Positions 1 to 8,021 of a stretch of 64,000 nt of DNA are shown in pieces. Position numbers and translations under genes: made by a program. Source of the DNA: JAATFS01 sp037145635 (GTDB taxonomy: Bacteria > Pseudomonadota > Gammaproteobacteria > Xanthomonadales > Xanthomonadaceae); NCBI GenBank assembly GCA_037145635.1, contig JBBCXB010000005.1, positions 1 through 64,000 on the forward strand. The letters run 5' to 3'. Under the pieces are notes generated by a model that was not told the origin of the DNA, did no database searches, and saw only the letters and a list, made by a program, of their open reading frames with translations. Within the stretch, counting starts at the first letter, position 1; every line of letters begins with the position of its first letter.

Positions 1-412
1 CGCGCGGCGGGCGTGGTCATGGCTTCGAGGTGCGGCTGCCACGGCGCGGCGTCGCTCAGCCATCTTCGCGGTGCAGGCGGTCGCGCCGTCGGCGCACCGG
101 GTCAGCCGGCGCGGCGCGTTGGCCGCGCCGGTGCCGGCCGGGTCGCCCGCGTTCGGCAAGGGCGTGCGGGCCGCGCGGCGGGCGTGGTCATGGCTTCGAG
201 GTGCGGCCGCCACGGCGCGGTGCCGCTCAGCCATCTTCGCGGTGCAGGCGGTCGCGCCGTCGGCGTACCGGGTCAGCCGGCGCGGCGCGGTGGCCGCGCC
301 CGTGCCGGCCGGGCCGCCCGCACTCGGCAAGGGCGCGCAGGCCCCGCGGCGGGCGTGGCCACGGCTTCGAGGTGCGGCCGCCACGGCGCGGCGCCGCTCA
401 GCCATCTTCGCG
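1..412. repeat. 171-bp tandem repeat, about 2.4 copies
   Basis: Copies start near 1, 172 and 343 with a constant period of 171 bases, so the repeat stays in one reading frame (57 codons) and creates artificial open frames. The third, partial copy runs into the 3' end of the PadR gene. The short block with the padR stop codon and its last codons (near 398-412) also occurs at about 57-70 and 228-242, so the unit includes the end of that gene. No gene is supported in 1-397. The array may continue left of the window. Confidence 0.8.
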
Positions 413-916
413 CGCCATGGCGTCGGCGGCCTGGTCGAGCAGGGCGGCCACGCGTGCGATCTCGTCGGCGTCCCAGCGCCCGTGGCGGGCGAGCAGGCCG
501 CGCTTGATCCGGCGCAGGGCCTCGCGCACCGGCGGCGGCAGCTGCGCCTTGGCGATGTCGCGCGCGCTGCGGCGGGTGCGTTGCAGCGCGGCGTCGATCG
601 CCTCGCGTTCGCGGTCGGCATGCTGGCGCCCGGCGGCGGTGACGCGATAGCGCTTGCGCCCGGCCTCGGCGTCGGCGCTCACCCAGCCGTGCGCCTCCAT
701 CTGCGCCAGGGTCGGGTAGATCACGCCGGCGCTCGGGGTGTACACGCCACTGAACATTTCGGCGATCAGGCGGATCAGCTCGTAGCCGTGGCGCGGCTGC
801 TGCTCGATCAGCGACAGCAGCAGCAGGCGCAGGTCGCCATGGCCCAGCGGGCGGCGGGGGCGGCTGGCATCGCGCTCGGGGGCGGCGGCGATGCCGTGGA
901 GATGAGGTGGGCGCAT
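398..916 (-). CDS. PadR family transcriptional regulator
   Basis: A 172-aa predicted DNA-binding repressor. After a charged 25-residue N-terminus comes the PadR winged-helix core: GDLRLLLLSLIEQQPRHGYE, then the PSAGVIYPTL segment that is typical of PadR wings. The C-terminal half is helical and charged, as expected for dimerisation. The length fits the YqjI-like PadR subgroup. The ATG lies next to an AT-rich stretch with two identical gatatatcta boxes, a plausible autoregulatory operator. No target gene is adjacent on its own strand, and the ligand cannot be told. The family is clear; the function beyond repression is not. Confidence 0.85.
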   Translation of the reverse strand: MRPPHLHGIAAAPERDASRPRRPLGHGDLRLLLLSLIEQQPRHGYELIRLIAEMFSGVYTPSAGVIYPTLAQMEAHGWVSADAEAGRKRYRVTAAGRQHADREREAIDAALQRTRRSARDIAKAQLPPPVREALRRIKRGLLARHGRWDADEIARVAALLDQAADAMAREDG

Positions 917-920
917 GTTC

Positions 921-953
921 GATATATCTAATAGGTAAGAAAAGATATATCTA
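921..953 (-). promoter_or_regulatory. Candidate PadR operator/promoter
   Basis: The 10-base box gatatatcta occurs at 921-930 and again at 944-953, just upstream of the PadR start. The core GATATATC is itself palindromic. AT-rich boxes of this kind are plausible PadR sites; binding is inferred only from position and symmetry. Confidence 0.45.
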
Positions 954-1409
954 ACTGGGTTGCCATCGCAAGTTCCGCAGACCGGCTGCGCCTAGGATCC
1001 CGGCGCGTGGCCGCCAGCAGCGCTTGAGGCAAGGTACCTGCCGTGCAGACGCTTCGGTACGACGCGTCGCCCGCCTTTCGCCGCAGTCGCTGGATGCGCT
1101 CCGTCGCCAGTCGCCCAGTGCGGCTGCGCGATCCTGCGGGCAACGTGGCGCACGGCTGACGGTCGGCAAGGCGCCGGCGACTGCCGCGAACGCGATGACC
1201 GGTTTCGGCGCTGCGTCCCGGAGCTCCGTCCGGGCCTACGGGTACGCGGCGCTCGAAGGGGGCGGGCCGGCAGGCGGCATCGACCCGCAGGCACCCTCGA
1301 GAAGTCCGCAGGCTCCCTTGCGCGGAAGCGGCGCGCCCCAGGGTGACGTGCGCGATGCAGGACCCACCCGGATCGATGCTGCAGCGCGGCGGGACAGAGA
1401 AGGGTTTCA
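954..1409. other. Intergenic stretch without recognisable gene
   Basis: This is the gap between the divergent PadR gene and the malonate decarboxylase operon. Open frames on both strands here have no recognisable domain and look like GC-rich chance frames. The mdc promoter probably lies at the right end, where the sequence turns AT-rich. Confidence 0.5.
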
Positions 1410-1426
1410 TAATTATGTTGTAATTA
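1410..1426 (+). promoter_or_regulatory. Inverted repeat upstream of mdcA, candidate GntR operator
   Basis: TAATTATGTTGTAATTA has two TAATTA arms separated by five bases, 46 bases before the mdcA start, in an AT-rich patch that stands out from the surroundings. The GntR/FCD regulator at 9486-10205 is the obvious candidate to bind it, as MdcY-type regulators control mdc operons elsewhere. This is inference from symmetry and location. Confidence 0.4.
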
Positions 1427-1472
1427 CTTAGGGATTACGGGCCTGCCAGGGCCGGAGCACCGGGAACGCCGC

Positions 1473-3119
1473 ATGAGCCGAGACTGGGACACCCTCGCCG
1501 AGAGCCGCCGCCGGCGCCTGCGGCGCGCCGCCGCGCTGGCGCCCGCCGGCCGCCTGGTGCCGGCCGAGGCCGCCGTCGCCTTGCTCGAGGCGGTGATCGA
1601 GCCCGGCGACCGCGTCTGCCTGGAGGGCAACAACCAGAAGCAGGCCGACTTCCTCGCCGAGTGCCTGACCCGGGTGGACCCGGCGCGCGTGCACGACCTG
1701 CACATGGTGCAGTCGGTGCTGTCGCTGCCGGCGCACCTGGACGTGTTCGAGCACGGCATCGCGCGGCGCCTGGATTTCTCGTTCTCCGGGCCGCAGGGCG
1801 CGCGCCTGGCCGGGCTGGTGGCCGAGGGCCGGATCGAGATCGGCGCCATCCACACCTACCTGGAGCTGTTCGGCCGCTATTTCGTCGACCTGACCCCGCG
1901 CGTGGCGCTGGTCAGCGCGCAGGCCGCCGACCGCCACGGCAACCTCTACACCGGCCCCAACACCGAGGACACCCCGGTGATCGTCGAGGCCACCGCGTTC
2001 AAGGGCGGCCTCGTCATCGCGCAGGTCAACGAGGTCGTCGACCGCCTGCCACGCGTGGACATCCCCGCCGACTGGGTGGATTTCGTGGTGCCGGCGCCGC
2101 GGCCCGGCCACATCGAGCCGCTGTTCACCCGCGACCCGGCGCAGATCTCCGAGATCCAGGTGCTGATGGCGATGATGGCGATCAAGGGCATCTACGCCGA
2201 GTACGGCGTGGACCGGCTCAACCACGGCATCGGCTTCGACACCGCCGCGATCGAGCTGCTGCTGCCCACCTATGCCGAGTCGCTGGGCCTGAAGGGCCGG
2301 ATCTGCCGGCACTGGGCGCTCAACCCGCACCCGGCGCTGATCCCGGCGATCGAGTCCGGCTTCGTCGAGTCGGTGCACTCGTTCGGTTCCGAACTCGGCA
2401 TGGAGGCCTACATCGCCGCGCGCCCGGACGTGTTCTTCACCGGCGCCGACGGCTCGATGCGCTCCAACCGCGCGCTGTCGCAGACCGCCGGCCTCTACGC
2501 CTGCGACCTGTTCATCGGCTCCACGCTGCAGATCGACCTGCAGGGCAACAGCTCCACCGCCACCCGCGACCGCATCGCCGGCTTCGGCGGCGCGCCCAAC
2601 ATGGGCTCGGACGCGCGCGGCCGCCGCCATGCCAGCGCGGCCTGGCTCAGGGCCGGGCGCGAGGCCGCGCGGCCCGGCGAGATGCCGCGCGGGCGCAAGC
2701 TGGTGGTGCAGATGGTGGAGACCTTCCGCGAGCACATGGCGCCGGCCTTCGTCGAGCGCCTCGACGCCTGGGACCTGGCCGAGCGCGCGCAGCTGGCGCT
2801 GCCGCCGGTGATGATCTACGGCGACGACGTCAGCCACGTGCTCACCGAGGAGGGCATCGCCAACCTGCTGCTGTGCCGCACCCCGGAGGAGCGCGAGCAG
2901 GCCATCCGCGGCGTCGCCGGCTACACCGCGGTCGGCCTGGCGCGCGACCGGCGCATGGTCGAGAACCTGCGCGACCGCGGCATCATCCGCCGCCCGGACG
3001 ACCTGGGCATCCGCGCCCGCGACGCAACCCGCGACCTGCTCGCCGCGCGTACGGTCAAGGACCTGGTGCGCTGGTCCGGCGGCCGCTACGACCCCCCGCA
3101 ACGTTTCCGCAACTGGTAG
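1473..3119 (+). CDS. mdcA: Malonate decarboxylase alpha subunit (malonate:acetyl-ACP transferase)
   Basis: A 548-aa protein covering the full MdcA length. It exchanges the acetyl group on the decarboxylase acyl carrier protein for malonate, loading the substrate. Family-typical segments are visible near the N-terminus (GDRVCLEGNNQKQADFL, about residues 47-63) and in the middle (GSELGMEAYIAARPDVFFTG). It is the first gene of a tight operon A-C-D-E-G-B-H, followed by mdcC after 9 bases. The gene order matches the Klebsiella/Acinetobacter arrangement rather than the Pseudomonas one. An inverted repeat upstream suggests GntR control. Confidence 0.96.
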   Translation: MSRDWDTLAESRRRRLRRAAALAPAGRLVPAEAAVALLEAVIEPGDRVCLEGNNQKQADFLAECLTRVDPARVHDLHMVQSVLSLPAHLDVFEHGIARRLDFSFSGPQGARLAGLVAEGRIEIGAIHTYLELFGRYFVDLTPRVALVSAQAADRHGNLYTGPNTEDTPVIVEATAFKGGLVIAQVNEVVDRLPRVDIPADWVDFVVPAPRPGHIEPLFTRDPAQISEIQVLMAMMAIKGIYAEYGVDRLNHGIGFDTAAIELLLPTYAESLGLKGRICRHWALNPHPALIPAIESGFVESVHSFGSELGMEAYIAARPDVFFTGADGSMRSNRALSQTAGLYACDLFIGSTLQIDLQGNSSTATRDRIAGFGGAPNMGSDARGRRHASAAWLRAGREAARPGEMPRGRKLVVQMVETFREHMAPAFVERLDAWDLAERAQLALPPVMIYGDDVSHVLTEEGIANLLLCRTPEEREQAIRGVAGYTAVGLARDRRMVENLRDRGIIRRPDDLGIRARDATRDLLAARTVKDLVRWSGGRYDPPQRFRNW

Positions 3120-3128
3120 GGCCTGCCG

Positions 3129-3446
3129 ATGGAAACCCTGCATTACCGCTTCGAGGGCACGCGCGCAGTGCCGGCCGGGCCGGACCACGTGCTGGTCGGC
3201 GTGGTGGCCTCCGGCAACCTGGAGGTGCTGGTCGAGCGCGTGCCGCTGGACGGCGCGATGGAGATCGCGATCGTCACCGCCGCCCGCGGCTTCGGCGCCA
3301 TCTGGCAGGCGGTGCTGGACGACTTCGCCGCGCGCCACCCGCTGCGCGACGTGCGCCTGTCGCTCAACGACGTCGGCGCCACCCCGGCGGTGGTCAGCCT
3401 GCGGCTGGACCAGGCGGTGGACGCGCTGCAGGAGCCTCCGGCATGA
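3129..3446 (+). CDS. mdcC: Malonate decarboxylase acyl carrier protein (delta subunit)
   Basis: A 105-aa carrier protein of the cytoplasmic decarboxylase. It carries the 2'-(5''-phosphoribosyl)-3'-dephospho-CoA prosthetic group, attached to a serine in the VGVVASGNLEVLVER segment (Ser28 by this start). The stop overlaps the mdcD start as ATGA. The prosthetic group would be made and attached by MdcB and MdcG from the same operon. Length and motif fit the family well. Confidence 0.94.
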   Translation: METLHYRFEGTRAVPAGPDHVLVGVVASGNLEVLVERVPLDGAMEIAIVTAARGFGAIWQAVLDDFAARHPLRDVRLSLNDVGATPAVVSLRLDQAVDALQEPPA

Positions 3447-4363
3447 GCCCGATCCCCGCCGCCGCGCGCAGTTTCTACGAGGCCGACGCGCGCGAGCGCG
3501 TGGCCGGGCTGCTCGATGCCGGCAGCTTCCACGAGTTCGTCGGCCCGCGCCGGCGCCTGGCCAGCCCGCATCTGGCCGCGCTCGACCAGCCCGGCGCGTT
3601 CGACGACGGCATCGTCGTCGGCGAGGGCCGGTTGCGCGGCCGCACGGTGCTGGTGGCCGCGCAGCAGGGTGCGTTCCTCGGCGGCGGCGTCGGCGAGGTG
3701 CATGGCGCCAAGCTCACCGGCCTGCTCGAGCGCGCCGCCGCCACCGGTCCCGACGCCGTGCTGCTGCTGCTCGACACCGGCGGCGTGCGCCTGCACGAGG
3801 CCAACGCCGGGCTGGTCGCCATCTCCGAGATCATGCGCGCCACCCTGGCCGCGCGGGCCGCCGGCGTGCCGGTGCTGGCGCTGGTCGGCAGCGGCAACGG
3901 CGCCTTCGGCGGCATGGGCATCGTCGCGCGCTGCTGCAGCGCGGTGATCATGTCGGAGGAGGGGCGGCTGTCGCTGTCCGGCCCGGAGGTGATCGAGACC
4001 GTGCGCGGCGTGGAGGAATTCGACGCGCGCGACCGCGCGCTGGTGTGGCGGGTGACCGGCGGCAAGCACCGCTACCTGCTCGGCGAGGCCGCCACGCTCG
4101 TCACCGACCGCATCGACGCGTTCGCGCAGGCGGCGCTCGACGTGCTCGACCAGTTGCGCCCGCCGGACTCCGACGCGCAGGCGCTGGCCGCGCTGGAGGG
4201 CGAGCACGCGCGCCTGGCCTGGCGCCTCGCCGCCTTCGACGGCTGTCGCGACGGCCTGGAGGTCTGGCGCCGGCTCGGCGTCGCGCAGCCGGAGCGGCTG
4301 CCGCTGCTCGACACCGACGCCTTCCTCGCCGCCACCGCCGAAGGGAGGGCGCCATGGTATTGA
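3443..4363 (+). CDS. mdcD: Malonate decarboxylase beta subunit
   Basis: A 306-aa carboxyltransferase-type (crotonase fold) subunit which, with MdcE, decarboxylates malonyl-S-ACP. The glycine-rich GAFGGMGIVARCC segment and the preceding LLLLDTGGVRLHEANAGL fit the family. The start at 3443 is chosen because ATGA couples it to the mdcC stop; the same frame is open far upstream but has no family sequence there. It ends inside the start region of mdcE, again suggesting translational coupling. Confidence 0.95.
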   Translation: MSPIPAAARSFYEADARERVAGLLDAGSFHEFVGPRRRLASPHLAALDQPGAFDDGIVVGEGRLRGRTVLVAAQQGAFLGGGVGEVHGAKLTGLLERAAATGPDAVLLLLDTGGVRLHEANAGLVAISEIMRATLAARAAGVPVLALVGSGNGAFGGMGIVARCCSAVIMSEEGRLSLSGPEVIETVRGVEEFDARDRALVWRVTGGKHRYLLGEAATLVTDRIDAFAQAALDVLDQLRPPDSDAQALAALEGEHARLAWRLAAFDGCRDGLEVWRRLGVAQPERLPLLDTDAFLAATAEGRAPWY

Positions 4364-5058
4364 CCGACCTGCTCGACCGCCTGTTCCCGCTCGGCCACGC
4401 GGTGCAGTGCCGCGACGACGTACTCAGCGGCCACGCCACCACCGCCGCCGGCGAGGTCACCGTCATCGGCACCGCCCACCGGCTCGAGGTCGGCGTGGAC
4501 CATGCGCTCGCGCTCGCCGCCAGCGTGCTCGCCAGCACCCGCGCGCACCCGCAGCGCCCGATCGTGATGCTGGCCGACACCGCCGGCCAGCGCCTGTCGC
4601 GGCGCGACGAGCTGCTGGGCATCAACGGCTGTTTCGCGCACCTGGCCAAGGCGCTGGACCTGGCGCGGCGGCGCGGCGCGCGGCTGGTCACCCTGGTCTA
4701 CGGCGAGTCGGTCAGCGGCGGCTTCCTGGCGTTCGGGCTGATGGCCGACCACATCCACGCCCTGCCCGAGGCGCAGGTGCGGGTGATGGACCTGCGTGCG
4801 ATGGCGCGCGTCATCAAGCAGCCGCTGGAGACGCTGCAGGCGCTCAGCCGCAGCTCGGCGGTGTTCGCGCCGGGCGTGGAGAACTACGTGCGCATGGGCG
4901 CGGTGGCCTCGGTCTGGGACGGCGACCTTGCCGCGGCGCTGCTCGCCGCGCTGGCTGCGCCCAGTGCCGGCGACACGCGGCGTGCGCTCGGCGCCGAGCG
5001 CGGCGGCCGCACCCTGGCGCGCGACGTCGCCGCCGCCGTGGCCGCCGGCGAGCCCTGA
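4354..5058 (+). CDS. mdcE: Malonate decarboxylase gamma subunit
   Basis: A 234-aa partner of MdcD in the decarboxylase step. The start ATG at 4354 lies 10 bases inside the end of mdcD and follows a purine-rich AAGGGAGG stretch. Recognisable are the PIVMLADTAGQRLSRRDE segment and YGESVSGGFLAFGLMADH, both typical of the gamma subunit. It is followed at once by mdcG. Confidence 0.94.
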   Translation: MVLTDLLDRLFPLGHAVQCRDDVLSGHATTAAGEVTVIGTAHRLEVGVDHALALAASVLASTRAHPQRPIVMLADTAGQRLSRRDELLGINGCFAHLAKALDLARRRGARLVTLVYGESVSGGFLAFGLMADHIHALPEAQVRVMDLRAMARVIKQPLETLQALSRSSAVFAPGVENYVRMGAVASVWDGDLAAALLAALAAPSAGDTRRALGAERGGRTLARDVAAAVAAGEP

Positions 5059-5059
5059 C

Positions 5060-5701
5060 ATGGCCACCCGCCACGCGCTGGTGTGGCTGCCGGCCGACGC
5101 GCCCTGGCAGGCGCTGACGCCGGGCGCCGCCCCGCGCCTGCGCACCTGGTTCGCCGCCGGGCACCCCGCGGTGGTGGCGCGGTGCGACGGCAGCGAGCCG
5201 GCTGGCTCGCTGCGCCTGGGCGTGCCGCTGCCACCGGCCGAGCACAAGCAGCGGCTGGCGCTGTGCGTGCCGGCGTCGCAGGTGTCGCGGCAGGCGCCGC
5301 CGCTGGCCCTGGACACGGTGGTCGCGCACGCCCCGGCCATCGTCCGCGCCGCGCTGCGCGAGCTCGCGGACGCCGCACACGCGCAGGGGCCGGCACCGCG
5401 CGTGTTCGGCAGCTTCGCCTGGCAGGCGCTCACCGGCCTGGCCTATGTCCACGCCGGCTCCGACCTCGACCTGCTGTGGCGGGTGTCCACCCCGGCCCAG
5501 GCCGACGGCGTGGTGGCCCTGCTGCAGCCGTGGGAACACCGCCACGGCCTGCGCGCCGACGGCGAACTGCTGCTGCCGGGCGACCAGGCGGTCAACTGGC
5601 GCGAGTATGCCGGCGCTGCGGACCGGCTACTGGCCAAGTCGTTCGCCGGCTGCCGGCTGCTGCCGCGGGCGTCGCTGTTCCCGGTGGAGCGCGTGGCATG
5701 A
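5060..5701 (+). CDS. mdcG: Phosphoribosyl-dephospho-CoA transferase
   Basis: A 213-aa nucleotidyltransferase-like enzyme that transfers the prosthetic group from triphosphoribosyl-dephospho-CoA to apo-MdcC. The HAGSDLDLLW motif (about residues 133-142) carries the Asp-x-Asp expected for metal and nucleotide binding. It starts one base after the mdcE stop. Its own stop overlaps the ATG of mdcB (ATGA at 5698-5701), which also marks the ancestral mdcB start. Confidence 0.94.
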   Translation: MATRHALVWLPADAPWQALTPGAAPRLRTWFAAGHPAVVARCDGSEPAGSLRLGVPLPPAEHKQRLALCVPASQVSRQAPPLALDTVVAHAPAIVRAALRELADAAHAQGPAPRVFGSFAWQALTGLAYVHAGSDLDLLWRVSTPAQADGVVALLQPWEHRHGLRADGELLLPGDQAVNWREYAGAADRLLAKSFAGCRLLPRASLFPVERVA

Positions 5702-7017
5702 GCCGGGAGAGGCGGCCCCCATCCGCCCTTCGGGCACCTTCCCCCGCAAGCGGGAGAAGGGCGCGCTCCGGTGAGTTGGATGGGAGCGGGGAGCCGTTGC
5801 CTTCTTTTTCCGCCAGTGGGAGCACCGAGCGTGGCGGCGCTCGCGGGAAGAGCGGCGAGCCGCCGACTCCATCTTCCGCCAGCGGGAGCAGCGAGCGTTG
5901 CGGTACCCAGGGGAGGCGCGGCAAGGCGCCGTTTCCGTCCGCCTTCAATGAGAGCAGGAAGTGCCCTGGTGCCTTGGGCGGGAGCGGGGAGCCGTTGCTT
6001 CCTTTCCTTGCGAGCGGGAGCAGGCCGTCGCTGCCTTTCCCTGCAGGCGGGAGCAAGCCGTCGCTGCCGCTCGCTGCACGCGGCAGCAAAGAGCGTTCCG
6101 GTGTCTCGGAGTTAAGCGGCAAGCCCTCACTCCCTTCTCCCGCTTGCGGGAGAAGGTGCCCCGAAGGGGCGGATGAGGGCCTCCCCCCCCCCGCCTCGCC
6201 ACTCGCCCACCGCCTCGGCCGCCTCGCCGTCGCCAGCCTGCATGCCGAACTGGCCTGCGCGCCCAAGCCCGGGCTGGTGACGCCGTTCGACTGTGGCAGC
6301 CACACCGACATGGACGCCGCCACCTTCCTGCGCAGCCTGTTCGCGCTGCGCGGCTACTTCGTCGCCATCGCCGCGGCGGGCGCGGGCGGTGCGCCGTTCG
6401 CGCAGCTGCGCCGGCTCGGCCTCGCCGCCGAGGCCGCCATGCTGCGCGCCACCGGCGGCATCAACACCCACCGCGGCGCGATCTTCAGCCTCGGCCTGCT
6501 CGCCGCCCAGGCGGCTCGCCTGCACCGGCGGCACGGTCGCCCGGCGCGGGGCGAGGCGGTCTGCGCCGCGGTACGCGAGTGGCGCGGCGCCCTGCGGGCC
6601 GCGCCGCTCGACCCGCACAGCCCCGGCCAGCGCATGCGCGCGCGCCACGGCGTGCAGGGCGTGCGCGAGCAGGCCGCCGCCGGCTACCCGCTGCTGTGCG
6701 AGGTGGCGCTGCCGCGCCTGCGCGCCGCGCGCGCCGACGGGCTTGCGCAGGAGGCCGCACTCGCGCACACGCTGATGCACCTGGTGGCCGTGGTCGACGA
6801 CCTCAACCTGCTGCATCGCGGCGGCCGCGACGGGCTGCGTACCGCGCAAGGCCTGGCGCGCGGTTTCCTCGCCGACGGCGGCGCCTACCGCAGCGACTGG
6901 AAACCGCGGCTGGCCCGCATCGGCGAGCGCTTCGTCGCCGCGCGCCTGAGCCCCGGCGGCAGCGCCGACCTGCTCGCCTGCGCGTGGTTCCTGCACCGGC
7001 AGGAGCACGGCGCATGA
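5698..7017 (+). CDS. mdcB: Triphosphoribosyl-dephospho-CoA synthase with repeat-derived N-terminal extension
   Basis: Makes the prosthetic-group precursor from ATP and dephospho-CoA (CitG/MdcB family). The conserved domain starts near 6205 with LAVASLHAELACAPKPGL, then GSHTDMDAATFLRS, and runs to the C-terminus, overlapping the mdcH start as ATGA. The frame is 439 aa, while the family is usually about 280-300. The extra 160 residues are Gly/Ser/Pro-rich and encoded by a repeat cluster (5707-6185) that kept the frame open. The ATGA overlap with mdcG at 5698 argues that the original start is still used and that repeats entered just behind it. No ATG lies in frame between the cluster and the domain. 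The enzyme may be active with a disordered tail, be cleaved, or start at a rare codon. Confidence 0.85.
   Translation: MSRERRPPSALRAPSPASGRRARSGELDGSGEPLPSFSASGSTERGGARGKSGEPPTPSSASGSSERCGTQGRRGKAPFPSAFNESRKCPGALGGSGEPLLPFLASGSRPSLPFPAGGSKPSLPLAARGSKERSGVSELSGKPSLPSPACGRRCPEGADEGLPPPASPLAHRLGRLAVASLHAELACAPKPGLVTPFDCGSHTDMDAATFLRSLFALRGYFVAIAAAGAGGAPFAQLRRLGLAAEAAMLRATGGINTHRGAIFSLGLLAAQAARLHRRHGRPARGEAVCAAVREWRGALRAAPLDPHSPGQRMRARHGVQGVREQAAAGYPLLCEVALPRLRAARADGLAQEAALAHTLMHLVAVVDDLNLLHRGGRDGLRTAQGLARGFLADGGAYRSDWKPRLARIGERFVAARLSPGGSADLLACAWFLHRQEHGA
5707..6185. repeat. REP-like repeat cluster inserted in the 5' part of mdcB
   Basis: The cluster is bounded by an inverted pair. At 5716-5760 it reads catccgcccttcgggcacc followed by ccgcaagcggg; at 6131-6176 the reverse complement appears as cccgcttgcggg followed by ccccgaaggggcggatg. 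Between them lie degenerate units, several with agcgggagcagcgagcg-type cores, that translate as Ser/Gly/Pro-rich repeats. Inverted elements of the cttgcggga / ggtgccc type are common intergenic repeats in GC-rich Proteobacteria. Finding them inside a coding frame is unusual. Confidence 0.7.
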
Positions 7018-7934
7018 CCCTGGCGCTGCTGTGCCCGGGACAGGGCGGCCAGCACCCGGCGATGTTCGCGCGCGTGCACGCCGACCCGCGCGCCGCGGCG
7101 GTGCTCGACGCCGCCAGCGCCCAGCTGGGCTGCGACGTCCAGGCGCTGGCCGCGCAGCCGGAGCGATTCGACAACCGCCTCGCGCAGCCGCTGGTCTGCG
7201 CCGGCACGTTGGCGCACTGGGCGGCGCTGCGTGCGCAACTGCCGGCCCCGATGCTGGTGCTCGGCTACAGCGTCGGCGAACTGGCCGCGCACGCCGTGGC
7301 CGGCAGCCTCGAGGCCGATGCCTGCCTGGCCCTGGCCGCCGAGCGCGCGCGCCTGATGGATGCCGCCAGCCCGATCGCGGCCGGGCTGCTCGCCGTCACC
7401 GGGCTGCGCGCGGCGGCGATCCAGGCGCTGTGCGAGCGCCACGGGCTGGCGCTGGCGATCGTCAACGGCGCCGACCACGGCGTACTCGGCGGGCCCACCG
7501 CCGCGCTGCAGGCCGCGGCCGCCGAGGCCCGGGCCCAGGGCGCGCGCAGCGTGGCGCTGCCGGTGAGCGTGCCGGCGCACACGCCCTGGCTGCAGCCGGC
7601 GGCGGACGCCTTCGCCGGCGTGCTCGCCGCCGCCCACCCGCGCGCGCCGGCGCTGCGCGTGCTGGCCGGCATCGACGGCTTGCCGGCCAGCACGCCGGCG
7701 CGCATCGTGGCCACGCTCGCCGCGCAGATCGCGCGCACCGTGCAGTGGCATGGCGTGCTGACGCAGGCGGTGGAGCGCGGCGCGCGCGTGTTCCTGGAAC
7801 TGGGCCCGGGCACGGCACTGGCACGGATGCTGCGCGACGGCTTCCCGCAATGCGAGGCGCGCGCGGTGGAGGATTTCCAGACGCTGGAGGGCGTCGTGGA
7901 GTGGGTGCGGGCGGCCATCGCCCGCACCGACTGA
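7014..7934 (+). CDS. mdcH: Malonate decarboxylase epsilon subunit, malonyl-CoA:ACP transacylase
   Basis: A 306-aa FabD-like acyltransferase that loads malonyl from malonyl-CoA onto MdcC to start the cycle. It shows the N-terminal LLCPGQGGQH, the nucleophile elbow GYSVGELAAH (Ser near residue 87) and a second conserved block VSVPAHTPWLQPAA with the catalytic-type His. The start overlaps the mdcB stop as ATGA. It is the last enzyme gene of the operon; the transporter follows after 87 bases. Confidence 0.94.
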   Translation: MTLALLCPGQGGQHPAMFARVHADPRAAAVLDAASAQLGCDVQALAAQPERFDNRLAQPLVCAGTLAHWAALRAQLPAPMLVLGYSVGELAAHAVAGSLEADACLALAAERARLMDAASPIAAGLLAVTGLRAAAIQALCERHGLALAIVNGADHGVLGGPTAALQAAAAEARAQGARSVALPVSVPAHTPWLQPAADAFAGVLAAAHPRAPALRVLAGIDGLPASTPARIVATLAAQIARTVQWHGVLTQAVERGARVFLELGPGTALARMLRDGFPQCEARAVEDFQTLEGVVEWVRAAIARTD

Positions 7935-8021
7935 AGGCAGGTTACCGCTGTTGCATCCGAACCCCTGCGCACGGACGTGCAGGCGCTTGCAGACGGACCT
8001 GCATACCGCTCGGGAGGGCGT

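Noticed and set aside
13..931. Several overlapping plus-strand frames over the tandem repeat and the PadR gene
   Set aside because: They owe their openness to the 171-base period and to the high GC content; no start signal or domain.
1428..3338. 636-codon frame antisense to mdcA and mdcC
   Set aside because: Shadow of the malonate decarboxylase genes.
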